The position numbers and the translations under genes are program-made. The notes under the pieces were generated by a model. It did not search any database. It was not told the DNA's origin and saw nothing but the letters and a program-made list of their open reading frames with translations. Positions 12,766 through 23,737 of a DNA stretch of 64,000 nt are shown piece by piece. The DNA is from Polytrichum commune (taxonomy: Eukaryota > Streptophyta > Polytrichopsida > Polytrichales > Polytrichaceae). Location of the stretch: positions 1,924,001 to 1,988,000 of the forward strand of contig OX485806.1 of assembly GCA_950295325.1 (NCBI GenBank). Direction: 5' to 3'. Within the stretch, counting starts at the first letter, position 1; each line of letters starts with the position of its first letter.

Positions 12766-13497
12766 ATGGATAGAGCTGGACACTTGAAGATCAACGACTC
12801 GTTTCTGAATGTCATCCCAGAAAACCCCGAGAATGGTACATTTGCACCGCCTGATGGAGACCATCCTGACTTTAAGAGCTGCGCCGTACCTGTGCATCCT
12901 ACTCCGGTAATTTCATTTCCAGAACCAAAGCATCGATGCAGAACTTACCCCTGTCCAATTTGCGGCGGCGCTGGAGACTCGGATGATCAGCAGCTCGACA
13001 CCAACATCAGCAAGGTCGACAATATTCATCAGATTCAACAGCTGCAGCTGCCTTTACCTCAAGGAACAGCTCATTTGGAGAACGTTGCAGCTACTGCAGT
13101 GCGGCATCCTACTCCGATGATTTCATTCCCAGAACCAACACATCAATGCAGAAATTGGCCTTGTCCTGTATGCGGAGCTGGGTATGCCATGAAGATGAGC
13201 TACGAGCAGCTCATTAATCCAAAGCAGAAGCTTTTACCTCTGAATCTACACCAAGAGGGTACCAATCATTCGCCAGGGTTAAATTCATCTGCCCCAGTGC
13301 ATCCTCCAACTCCAATTTCATTTCCAGAGCCACAACATCGATGCAGAACCTTCCCTTGTCCTGTATGCGGCGAGGCTGGAGATGATCAACATCAGCTCAT
13401 CAACAACAGCAACCTATCCATGATAAATCAGCAGCTGAAGACTTCTGATTTGTCTCTGAATCATTTCCAAGCAACGATGATCCAGTGCTGCAGTTAA
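12766..13497 (+). CDS. Cys-rich protein with three HxC-x4-PCPxC repeats, function unknown
   Basis: A 243-residue single-exon frame from ATG 12766; an in-frame ATG at 12517 would add 83 residues. Three near-identical modules occur at about 12895-12972, 13108-13185 and 13303-13377. Each reads HPTP-x-ISFPEP-x-H-x-CR-x2-PCP-x-CG. The spacers are Gln/Leu/Asn-rich and not conserved. There is no signal peptide or membrane segment from ATG 12766. One His and three Cys per module suggest a metal-binding knuckle (inference). I recognise no family. The gene at 20537-20959 carries the same HRC-x3-PCPIC motif, so the two are related. Confidence 0.6.
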   Translation: MDRAGHLKINDSFLNVIPENPENGTFAPPDGDHPDFKSCAVPVHPTPVISFPEPKHRCRTYPCPICGGAGDSDDQQLDTNISKVDNIHQIQQLQLPLPQGTAHLENVAATAVRHPTPMISFPEPTHQCRNWPCPVCGAGYAMKMSYEQLINPKQKLLPLNLHQEGTNHSPGLNSSAPVHPPTPISFPEPQHRCRTFPCPVCGEAGDDQHQLINNSNLSMINQQLKTSDLSLNHFQATMIQCCS

Positions 13498-14223
13498 GGG
13501 AATTGCAGTCATCAGGCTTCAAGGTGTATTGAAAATTCTTAGGCTTCGCCTTCCATTGACGAGGCTGGTGGAGAGGGTTGTCCATAATTATTACTGAATC
13601 AATTCTTCTGTACATAGTTTGGATTTCTCTGATCTCTTTATATTGTAAATATATCGTCATCATGAATTGACATGATTATATTTGATTTATTGTTTCACCA
13701 ATAAGGCAGTCAGCAGCATCCTCGAGGGATTCATGTCTTTCGACCATGCAGTAGTTACGCCTGTGCACCTAAATTTCATGCCTCATGGTCATTCATGACA
13801 TGAGTTGTCATTGAAATGAAGTTCGAATAAATGATTTTTTTAGAATAAAATGTCTATCAGAGCTTCATGATTTTATGTTCACAAAGTACTATGTGACCCG
13901 TCCATATGTTTCACCAAAAAAAATTTAAAATTTGATTTAAAAAAACTATACTTATATATACTATAAATGTAGGGATTTTTTCTTTTCATGTTGATATTAT
14001 TAAGATAAAATTTCAAATTGTTTCAAATTTCAACCCCCCAGTGTATATTTGAATTTAAAATTTCTTTAAAGGTGTTTTAAATTCATATAAGTTTTCTTCA
14101 TTCTCTTAAGAAAAAATCTCAATAAAATGCATTTCATAGCAACATTTGGCAAAGAGAATAATATCAACTAATATATAACCATCTTTTGGCCAAAGTCAAA
14201 CGCTTCGCCTTCATTTAATAGGG
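13498..14223. other. Intergenic, AT-rich
   Basis: 3' flank of the Cys-rich gene, then AT-rich sequence. No gene or repeat recognised before the hAT insertion at 14232. Confidence 0.4.
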
Positions 14224-14231
14224 GTTCCGAC

Positions 14232-14867
14232 CAGGCCATAAATTTGACACCCTAGCCAAATTTCCAGGGGACACCTGTCCCAAATTTTGGGTGTCCCAAG
14301 GACACCCTGCTCCAATTTTTGGGTGTCCTCATAAATTTCTCTTAAATTTTTTTTTTGTCAAAATAGGTACAATTTTGAAAAATATATAATATCATTTCAA
14401 ATTTTCAATTAAAAATCAAAAAAATCACTACATATCATAACTTGCAATGCAAATCAAACCTACAAGCGGCAGCCTTTCATAGCACACCACTTTACCCATA
14501 CTTGTTCAAAGTCAATGGCCTCTATGGGGATTTTTGCCATTGCAACTCTCATTAATTTTGTGCTTCCAAAGTCTCTAATACCAAACTACACCGTAAAGTA
14601 GATTTAATATGATTTTGAGTAGAAAATCCTCTCTCACAAGAAGCTGTACTAGCAAGAATTACAAGAAAAACTTGCAAAAACTTTGTCAAACATATACGCT
14701 GATAGGCCCTACAAGTACAGGGGACACCCTGATTTTTTTTTGGGTGTAAAAAGGACACCCTTGTAGGATTTTTGGGTGTCCTCGGGGACACCCTGTTTGA
14801 GATTTGGGTGTCCTAGGACACTCTAGGAAGCAAAATACACCCCCCAGGGTGTCAATTTTATGCCCTG
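14232..14867 (-). mobile_element. Short hAT element, left copy, 8-bp TSD GTTCCGAC
   Basis: A 636-bp element. Left end is CAGGCCATAAATTTGACACC; right end is the near reverse complement, GGGTGTCAATTTTATGCCCTG. Perfect 8-bp duplication GTTCCGAC at 14224-14231 and 14868-14875. The minus strand holds the C-terminal piece of a hAT transposase (SCERGFSTQNHIKS). A 5-bp insertion relative to the right copy shifts the frame. It also has a 31-bp extra segment near its outer end. Together these exactly account for the 36-bp size difference from the copy at 15549-16148. Confidence 0.9.
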
Positions 14868-15548
14868 GTTCCGACACCACTTATCAAGCATTCTTCAAAC
14901 ATTACAAATTGTCAAAAGTGGGAAGAAACTCCCTACCGAATCATCATGAGTTTTTGAGAGACTTTGAGGATATGAACTCCATTGTTGTAATTTCCAAGTA
15001 AGAAGTTCAATGTTACAAATTAAATATGCTTTGGTTTGTCTCTTGATATAATTGGTGTACTGTAGGGGGTGTGCATTGCATTTGAGTGGTAAACACCATT
15101 CATGCGTACGAAATTCGAAGAAGAGTAAACTGATTATCCCAATTAGTGCGTGTTATTATTTGAAGTTAAGTAGTGCTATAACTACGTCATGAGAATACCA
15201 ATAAAAGACTTATATGTTATATAATGTCTAAACAACCTATTGAAGTTTTGTTAGTAAAAATTGAACTCCTGAATAAGACATTATTACACTGCGTAGCTCT
15301 AAATAGAAACATGCACTAATTGGGATAATCAGTGTAGACTTTATATGGAATTGTCAACACAGAGCTGTGCAGATCAGCTTCCCCCCAAGTAACTTCTAAT
15401 GACTCAGTGATTTAGTTAGAGTTGAAGCTCCATGTGAAGATCAGATGGTGGATCAACATGCCCCTCCTTGATTAGGGCTTGATTAGTACATCCTAGGTAA
15501 CGGAATACACCTAAGCTAGAGTCGGTATATGTATACAACACATGGACT

Positions 15549-16148
15549 CAGGGCATAAAATTGACACCCTGGGGGGTGTATTTTGCTTCCTAGAGTGTCC
15601 TAGGACACCCAAATCTCAAACAGGGTGTCCCCGAGGACACCCAAAAATCCTACAAGGGTGTCCTTTTTACACCCAAAAAAAAATCAGGGTGTCCCCTGTA
15701 CTTGTAGGGCCTATCAACGTATATGTTTGACAAAGTTTTTGCAAGTTTTTCTTGTAATTCTTGCTAGTACAGCTTCTTGTGAGAGAGGATTTTCTACTCA
15801 AAATCATATTAAATCTACTTTACGGTGTAGTTTGGTATTAGAGACTTTGGAAGCACAAATGAGAGTTGCAATGGCAAAAATCCCCATAGAGGCCATTGAC
15901 TTTGAACAAGTATGGGTAAAGTGGTGTGCTATGAAAGGCCGCCGCTTGTAGGTTTGATTTGCATTGCAAGTTATGATATGTAGTGATTTTTTTGATTTTT
16001 AATTGAAAATTTGAAATGATATTATATATTTTTCAAAATTGTACCTATTTTGACAAAAAAAAATTTTAAGAGAAATTTATGAGGACACCCAAAAATTGGA
16101 GCAGGGTGTCCCCTGGAAATTTGGCTAGGGTGTCAAATTTATGGCCTG
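15549..16148 (+). mobile_element. Short hAT element, right copy, 8-bp TSD CATGGACT
   Basis: A 600-bp element in the opposite orientation to 14232-14867. Its perfect 8-bp duplication is CATGGACT (15541-15548 and 16149-16156). Because the duplications differ, the two copies are independent insertions, not the arms of one foldback element. It has subterminal clusters of GGGTGTCC/GGACACCC. It is non-autonomous: only the transposase C-terminus remains. Confidence 0.9.
15625..15951 (+). pseudogene. hAT transposase C-terminal fragment
   Basis: An open frame of 108 residues inside the right hAT copy. Residues from about 37 onward match the hAT C-terminal dimerisation region: ILASTASCERGFSTQN, then IKSTLR, then LEAQMRVAM. 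The catalytic part and the zinc finger are absent, so this cannot be an active transposase. The proximal residues translate the GGACACCC repeats and are probably not genuine coding sequence. Confidence 0.7.
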
Positions 16149-16156
16149 CATGGACT

Positions 16157-17217
16157 CATAAAATTAATGATCACGATTTCATATTGATCATCATACTGCA
16201 CTGAGTCATTGACTACAGGAAATGTGTGCAACTTGAAATATCAACTGCTCAATCCATCCTCAAGCTACCATCAAGGATGTAGATTGTTTAGTTTGGGTTG
16301 GAAATTCAATAACCGTATGGTGGAGTCGGGGGCTTTAGGTTTACAAATAATTTTCTCACACCTCATGTGTGCTTCCAAAGTTCAACACTCATATGTACAA
16401 TTAGGTTGCCCACACTAATATATTGACATTTCACACTATTTTGAATATTTGTTATCAAAGTAACTAAATATAAGATAGTTATTTACTGTGACTGCCATAC
16501 GGACTGATTGACAAAGCTATAAGTTTTTGGGATCTGGTTATAACCTGGGGTAATTTTTATGAGTAAAGAGGCAACTCAATTGCACATATCAGTGAAAGTT
16601 ATCTCTTGATTATCAACCTGGCACCGGATCAAGTCATCTCCAAGGTCTCTGAAGTTGCTTGGCTCAGAAGCTACCTTGAAGCAGCCGTGGACCAGAATTG
16701 AGTGAAGAATGCAGGGCTATTTGTACATATTAAGTGTAGTTCTTGCAGTCTTGCCACAAGGCTGTCCTATATTGCCTGAGACCAGTCCAATCCTACGTGG
16801 AAAACATTGCTTGAGAGATAAACCAGGAACCACAGCCTTACGGTAACCTTAATTTCTTGCTTATCTTTTCTTCCAATTTAGTGTGATCAAAAAGAGAAAA
16901 AACTTTTGCTGGCATATAACTTGGGAATTCCTTTCACAACAAATTCTGCAATTCTGGGAAGTTAATGATGAAGTGGCCAGCTTAGCAACGTCACCGTATT
17001 TACCATTCATTCAAAGTGAAAGGGAGGTCATGTACACATGTTCAAAAACGCTAGTTTTAAAATGAAGATCAGTGGACCAAGGTAAAAGGGTTTTGGCCTT
17101 AACACACACATAACCTTGGGGAGCTTGGTTTGAAGCTTTTTTTAATTAGAAGTATTTGTTTTCAACTATGATCAGAAATAAAGGTTTTAAGCCTTACAAA
17201 ACCGTTGTCATGAATTG
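16157..17217. other. Intergenic, nothing recognised
   Basis: Sequence between the hAT copy and MITE family 2. Short open frames only, with no motif, RNA gene or repeat identified. Confidence 0.4.
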
Positions 17218-17691
17218 CATAATATTAAGTAGCAATGCTAGCATGATACCCTTTGGGTACCCGTAATATTACCTCCACAAGAAGGGAAAAGCTTGCAAAG
17301 CAAGGGTTAATGAATGGATAATTAATCAAATATAGTAGCTTCAAAAAAGTATCAAAGAGGTTTCCAATGCGGGTGTTGGGAGATTTTTCCAAAAAGTATA
17401 ATTACCTTTTTGACCTCATCAACTTTCATGTTGCTTTATAGCTATTCAAATTTGTTTAGATCTTAATTTAGCCTAGATTAGAACCTTTACCAACACATTG
17501 CATTAGTTTTGTCCTGAGAACATACATAATTAATTCTAAGCATTGAAAGTAACTACCCAAATAGATTAGAAATAACCTAAATGAAACTCAAAGGTAGCGC
17601 TACCTATGCTCTTGAAAGAGCATCAAACTGGCACGTGCCAATTTGATGCTCTCTTGAGAAGGTCATTACAAGCTTGCTACTTAATGTTATG
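17218..17691. mobile_element. MITE family 2, copy 2
   Basis: A 474-bp element homologous to 10462-10932, with the same ends (ATTAAGTAGCAATGCTAG and CTACTTAATGTTATG). An internal hairpin around 17618-17662 (GAGCATCAAACTGGC with its complement) is better preserved here than in copy 1. Confidence 0.7.
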
Positions 17692-18274
17692 TTGAGTTGG
17701 AAATGGACAATTGCATCCAATAAAAGAGGGACCAACCCTGAATACTAGCTCCCCAAAATTAGGCACTTGTCAAGGTCGAAATTCTTTTACCTTGGCTTAC
17801 TGTACTCCATTTTGAAATCAACATTTAATATGAGAACATGTGTGGCCTCCACATGAGGGTTGTGGCCTAGGGATAAGGCTACCAACAACAACCTTAGTTA
17901 ATGACCTGAGCATGAATTCGTAAAACCAATTCAGCTAAATTCGACTGATGTTTTGGTGATTCTCACTTGGCAATCCAACATAACATTACTAAGAGCTATT
18001 CTCTTTCTATTTGAGAGTGCATGTTTCGAGGAAGGTTGTAACTTGGAAGATACTAACGACATTTTAATAAGGACTTGGCCAGTGGTGAAGCATATAAAGT
18101 AAATATCATGTCAAGATGAAGGATAGACCAAATGTGGAAGTAATGATTATCTGACACGTGGTAAGAGTTGACCCGTAGTACTGGGAAAGGGAGGAGGCAT
18201 GCTCTTAGATTCAAACTGAGACTAACCAAAATATACGGATCCCTCCACATTATTCTAAAATCTTAATCATGACC
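17692..18274. other. Intergenic, nothing recognised
   Basis: Sequence between MITE family 2 and the TIR element at 18283. Short open frames only, with no motif or repeat identified. Confidence 0.35.
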
Positions 18275-18282
18275 CATTAAAC

Positions 18283-18873
18283 CCCGGGTACGCAACTCCC
18301 GTATTATGTGGTCCTGATTATAATCACTTATAATGCGTTTTAGTCCAATATTGAGTGATACAATTTGTTTTAATGTAGGAAACCCTTGTAGCCCTTCTAA
18401 CAAGGAATCCAAAAATGTAATTATATATAGGAAATGAATATATTTTGAAGCATATAATTGCATTAAAAACCTAATTATATGATTTATTTTAATACATGTA
18501 CCATAGGTCAAACTACCCAACTTTTTGGATTTTTTAATAAAATAATAACATTGTGAATGACTTATAATTTTAATGGGAGGCAACTATTCGTGGCTTATAA
18601 TTTTAATGGGAGGCTTAATAAATATGCAACCCAACTTTTTTTTTCATCTCATTTATTTAATTTGGTCTTCACCCAACTTTTTTTTCATCTCATTTTATTT
18701 AATTTGGTCTTTACCCAACTTTTTTTTCATCTCATTTTATTTAATTTGGTCTTCACCCAACTTTTTGATCATTTTAATTTGATATAATTTGATATAATTT
18801 TTACAAAAGCCGTCCTCTAAGCCGTTTTAAGTACGATGCCCCGTGCGTATAATATGGGAGTTGCCTACCCAGG
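18283..18873. mobile_element. Non-autonomous TIR element with 8-bp TSD CATTAAAC
   Basis: A 591-bp AT-rich element. Left end is CCCGGGTACGCAACTCCCGT; right end is the imperfect reverse complement, ATGGGAGTTGCCTACCCAGG. Perfect duplication CATTAAAC at 18275-18282 and 18874-18881. No transposase. It carries a tandem repeat of about 43 bp near its right side. An 8-bp duplication is compatible with hAT, but the ends do not resemble the CAGGG families in this window. Confidence 0.8.
18628..18768. repeat. Tandem repeat, period about 43 bp, about 3 units
   Basis: Units of the form CCCAACTTTTTTTTCATC plus TCATTTTATTTAATTTGGTC, repeated about three times inside the TIR element. Translations of it are artefacts. 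Confidence 0.7.
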
Positions 18874-18881
18874 CATTAAAC

Positions 18882-20536
18882 ACCATGAAGGCAGTGTGTA
18901 TGTTATGAACATCAATGAACCCCCCTAGTGGATTATAGTAAAAGGCTCACTTCTTAAAACAACTCTCCACATATTTGTAGGATGCATATGAATTTTTGTT
19001 TTGAAAAAAAAGTGTGTAGACTCCGTATAAATTTTAAAATCTATAGAATTTTTGTTCGAAAATTTTCCAAACTATTTTACCTCCCTGAAATATATATTTT
19101 TTCTTTTTCTTGAAAGTGTCGGATTTAACTCAACTACCTCACAACACAGGAGGTCTCGCAAGGACCCTGACGTTCATCATCATCACCTATGTCCAGCATC
19201 TAGGAGGGGTATAGATAGTACAGCTGGTGAAAGTGGTACATCTACCAGAATCCTGAATATTAGGACAGAAGCCAAGAACTTTAGCGGACCTGACACCTGT
19301 AACCACGTGTAGTAATCTACGTGGCCACCAGTGTGATGACGAGACAAAGACGATCAAGTTTGCGACAGACCTGCCGCAGACACTGTCGGCCGTAAGTAAT
19401 CTGGTGGAATTTGGGTCCCTTATAGATCAAAGGAAGTGTCCAACGAAACGGCAATTAAGACGTACGACGTTGTCCTGGTCGGAAGAATGTCTGCTGCGGA
19501 CACCTTCAGTTCATCTTTCCTGTAAATTATCTAGGCGTTAGGTAGATGGTGCCAGTGTGTAAAAGTGGGACATCTACCATGGTCCTAGATACTGATACAG
19601 AGGTAATGAACTTCTGCCTTGGCCCAGCCTTGCTTGTGACCAATATGGTAAGGATTAAGGGGCGATTGGTTCCTAGGATGTCTGCGGTCATACTCGATTG
19701 AGACAATTTACGCAGCGATCAGACTTTGTTCTTCAAATCCATAAGACTTTACTGTCCACGTACGCAGCTGTGCTGCACTAATGGAGATTTGGCGGTTGCT
19801 GTGGTACCATACCGGTTAATAATATATCTTGGGCTAACTACTTGGAAGGTATGAAGAATCTACGGAGGTAGCTGATCATGTAGTGGTCTCAGTGATTGAT
19901 TGGTTGTTTCCGGTTAACCACTTTTCCGCAGACTGGATTTTCCTCAAACTTGCAACTGATATACAGACTCAGGTAGAGCTGCGCAGAAATGGCGGCAGGA
20001 GTTAGAGTAACCGTATCAATGATTTTCATGCGGCGTCTGCACTGAGGGCGTGGCAATTGAGTTTACGCAACATACAGACGCCGACCTACTACATTCCACG
20101 AAAAGTCCTCACCCGACACAAGTTCTAGTATAACTCGACATGGAGAGTGGATGTTATCGCACTTCAATCTCACAGTTGTACTTCGCTCTCTACATGATCC
20201 TTGCACAACATCTTCGCCATACGGATTCCGCAGTCCATGACAATTAAAGTCGAGCTTTGTATCGAGTGAATAGCATCCATCGCCAGCATTTCAATTAGTT
20301 TCTGGTGTTCTGATTCTCCTGTGCAGAGTTCTAGTAGGTCTATTAAAGCTCCTGAATTCATCGTCTCTTCGGAGGTCAAAATTTTTCAGTCAGATCACTT
20401 CGTACTCTGCATCTTTGTACCAATTACAGTCCACTCTAGCTCTTCCTGATTCCCCTGTTGATCAATTTCTACAGCTTAACCCACCTATAAGTACTCAATC
20501 AGAACCTTGAATCTATATTCTCTGCGGTGATTCTTC
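18882..20536. other. Intergenic and 5' region of Cys-rich gene 2
   Basis: No supported gene. Segments near 19195-19285 and 19535-19625 look like diverged copies of each other (GTGGTACATCTACCA versus GTGGGACATCTACCA, with similar downstream text). A TATA-like CCTATAAGTA at about 20484 lies roughly 50 bp before the ATG of the next gene. Confidence 0.35.
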
Positions 20537-20959
20537 ATGGACTTCTGCAAGAGAACTTCAGATTGCCCATGCCCACAGTGCGACCAGGAGCCAACACCTC
20601 AGCTTGCTTCCCGTGTAGATTCCCATGTCAGCATGACTGGATTTAGTAATTCACATCCGAAGGGCAGCACAAGAAGTCGGCGGTATCCATCTTCAGGTCC
20701 ACAAGGTGTCCAGTTTTTAGTGACTCGTCCAGCCACATATTTAGGCTGGGGGGATGGTGGTCACCGGTGTTCAAGCTTTCCTTGCCCTATTTGCCATCAA
20801 GGATGTCGACAAGCATGCAGTTCTTCTAGCCCGAAGAGCGGGAATAAAACAGCGTCAAATGATCATGTGCAGGTTCCATTTGTTTCCCAGCTTAGAGATA
20901 AAGAGCATTTGGTGTGCGAAACGATTCCCTGCAAAGTCTGTGGCCGCAAGTGGCGGTGA
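20537..20959 (+). CDS. Small Cys-rich protein with PCPxC motifs, function unknown
   Basis: A 140-residue single-exon frame from ATG 20537, with a TATA-like element about 50 bp upstream. Three Cys clusters occur: DCPCPQC near the N-terminus, GGHRCSSFPCPICHQGC in the middle, and VCETIPCKVCGRKW at the C-terminus. The middle cluster is the same HRC-x3-PCPIC motif repeated three times in the protein at 12766-13497. This indicates a small local gene family. It is basic with no signal peptide or membrane segment. Metal binding is inferred from the Cys spacing. I recognise no named family. Confidence 0.55.
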   Translation: MDFCKRTSDCPCPQCDQEPTPQLASRVDSHVSMTGFSNSHPKGSTRSRRYPSSGPQGVQFLVTRPATYLGWGDGGHRCSSFPCPICHQGCRQACSSSSPKSGNKTASNDHVQVPFVSQLRDKEHLVCETIPCKVCGRKWR

Positions 20960-21839
20960 TCTACAGGTCCCTGCAATCAGGTGACCAGATTAAACTGGAT
21001 ATGGTTCAGTGCTCACTGCTAGACTGATTTTGGCAGTCGATCGCATCAATGTCCGTGAGAAAATCAATTCTTCGGAATATTTTGTAAATAGTGACAATGA
21101 TTCTCCAAGTATATCTCTTTTTTAGGGTAATGTAGCTATAATACGATGTTTTCAGCACAACCTTCATCAGTAGTTCGTAGGCCATGACATTCTTGAGTCT
21201 GTAAATAACATTCATTCAGGGCCCATTCTCAGGCCACAATTCTTTTACTCAGCAGATTGACCATATTTTTTTCAAGTACTTCCAAATTCACTGTTTGGGC
21301 CACTTGTATCTGTAAATTTATTTATCTTTTTATTTTTATTTATTTTGGAAACAAATGAAACAAGGCTTATTTCATCGCCAACAAACCAAACAAGGCCACG
21401 GGTTGGAACCCGACAAAGAGAACACCGACTCTCTTGGGTGCACCTCGGTGGAACCACAAGACCCCAAGACGGGTGAACAACCTACGGATGGTTAACTAAG
21501 CCAACATTAGGCACCCGAGTATTCCACACGATCTTGGAATTCGGTAGAGGTTGTTGCTTGTCTTGTAAACTTGCTTATTTAGTACTTGAGATGCCGGAAG
21601 CAAATCAAGGACCGACATTAGATTTCCTTCCATTTAAGCTCAGGATTATCTCAAACACCCGCTTGTGCAGATTAGCTAGAAACAATTAATTAGCCCAATG
21701 CACTCAGCGATAGTAATCCTAGGCAATGTAGTGAACAAATACAAGGTCCATTCCTAGGTTCCATACAGCTATACCCAGGGTCAACTTACCCATGAGATCT
21801 TCTACTAACTGCCATGAATGCATAGTTATCAGAGTCAGA
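20960..21839. other. Intergenic, nothing recognised
   Basis: 3' flank of Cys-rich gene 2. I found no gene, repeat or RNA here. Confidence 0.35.
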
Positions 21840-22240
21840 GCCAGATGATGAATCGCTCCGGCTAGAGGCAAAGCTTTTATTCGTGGTTGCAATGCATGTT
21901 GTACTTCGCTTGCTTTTTGACTTCGAAGTTACATAAGATTTGTCTCGTTTGTGATTTGAGAACTTCTTCTTGTCATGTCTGGGGTTGGGACATTCTGCTG
22001 TCAGTGATCAGGCTCCCCACAATTTTAGCATCGGGTGCGACTCTTAAGCTCTTTAACATATTCTCGGTCATGACCTTTTTGTGATGGCCCTCCTTGGTAT
22101 GAGCCTTGGAATCTGGTTTGGCAGTCCGGGTGAAAAATATTTATCACCAGATTTATCTCCTCCTCGCAAGCTCATGAGTGTCTCCATTTGAAGGAGTCAC
22201 ACCTTGAGATTCACGACAATATGATCTACCGCAGCAACGT
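21840..22240 (-). pseudogene. Possible decayed copia-type Gag zinc-knuckle fragment
   Basis: Reading the minus strand near 21930-22040 gives KLWGA, a stop, SLTAECPNPRHDKKKF and then a Lys/Arg/Asn-rich stretch. This resembles a degraded retroviral-type zinc knuckle with basic tail as in Ty1/copia Gag. Frames are broken and no LTR, protease or polymerase was found nearby. The call rests on a short motif only. Confidence 0.25.
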
Positions 22241-23729
22241 TTGCCCATGCTGTAAGAATGCTATTATAACTGGGCGGTAGACTGTAAATTATCTCTACCG
22301 TAAATTATCTTAGTGATTAACATTTCTTAAGGAATTGGCTGCCCTAAGTCTTTCAAGAGGTTTCCATGCTAACCACATTGTTAACATGCGTGTTAATGAT
22401 ATATGCCCTGTCCATTTTGTACTTGAAGAAACTATTCTGCACCATATGAATATATTATTTCGATTTCTGCTAATAAAAAGCATAGAGTACTCCACATACA
22501 TGCAGCAATGGTGCAATTTATAAGGTTCTCAAAAACTGGTAAAGTAACGGAAGCATTGATCAGTGCTCAAAATTGAAGTCTTCAGTGCCCTTCAAATGGG
22601 TATTGGGACTTCAAAAAATACCTCAAGGAAAACAACCCTTCAAAACATAATCCTCATGTCTAAGTGCTCCCGTCACTTGAAGTGCTGGATAAAAAGTGCC
22701 CTTCAAATACTGTTCATCATCCAAAAAAAAAAAAAAAAAAAGAAATCTCACTGTTCGGTGCATACTGTTCATCTGTTTGTTCATCATATCACTGTTCGGT
22801 GCAGCTTACCCTAAAACTCAAAACCCTAAACTCTTCACCCTAAACTCACCTGGACAGTTGCTCATTTGTTGAAGGAGATCATGGCAGCTTGAATCAAGGT
22901 GTTGTATCAAGCTTGAATCAGTTGTTGAATGAGAGGTCGAACTAGGTATGTGTTTAGGGAATTCAATCTCTTTGTTATATCTAACATGCTCGTCCTTGTG
23001 ATGTTTTATAGTTTCTAGGGTCTGAAGTGGTTTGTTGGTTCAGAGAATTTCTGGTGCAGCAAGGCATCAACTTGAGTTATCGGTTCCTGCCAGTGCTATC
23101 TTCTTTCAATACATATGCTCACTAGCACATTGACATGTAGTGCCCTGATGCTCACTTGTAATTTTTCTAAAACAACACGTCAAGAACATGAAGACTCTGC
23201 AAGTATTTTGAGCACTGAACAACATCTATTTCAAGCTCAGCTGGTCTTTTAACACATATATAGTCTTACTACAGAAATCTGTTTGACAGCAAACAACATT
23301 GGAGTTGTTGGTAAGAGAATTGAAATAAGGATACAGAACACACTTCCAGCACAATCAATAGGTGTAAATTACAGTCCAAGGAAGCTTATGGGAATCCTAA
23401 ACTAAACTACGAATGTGGAAGGTTGTGAAAGGTTAATCTCCTCGGAAGCAGAATTCCCTAATGGCGAATTCTCAGCATCTTGAAGTGGTGCATTGTTGTC
23501 CAATTCCACAGGCTTCCTGCATTGTGTAGTGCCCCTCACCTATATATATGAAATAAGGACCGACAAGTTCACAGACATATTTCATAGAGAACATCTAATT
23601 GTCCGTTGCCCTTATACGGAATCATCACCATTCTTGCAATGATCACATTCGAAGAGACCACATCTTAAAAGAGCTACTTCGAAATCCTCAACAAACAAAC
23701 TTCTAGCATTCCCAAAGAATTTTGATTCA
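22241..23729. other. Intergenic with poly-A tract and CCCTAAA-like text
   Basis: An 18-20 A tract lies at about 22723-22741. Just after it (22810-22850) come a few CCCTAAAC/CCCTAAACTC repeats too short to call telomeric. No supported gene. Confidence 0.35.
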
Positions 23730-23737
23730 GGAGAGGC

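Noticed and set aside
14232-16148. Single large foldback transposon
   Set aside because: Each arm has its own complete termini and a different perfect 8-bp duplication.
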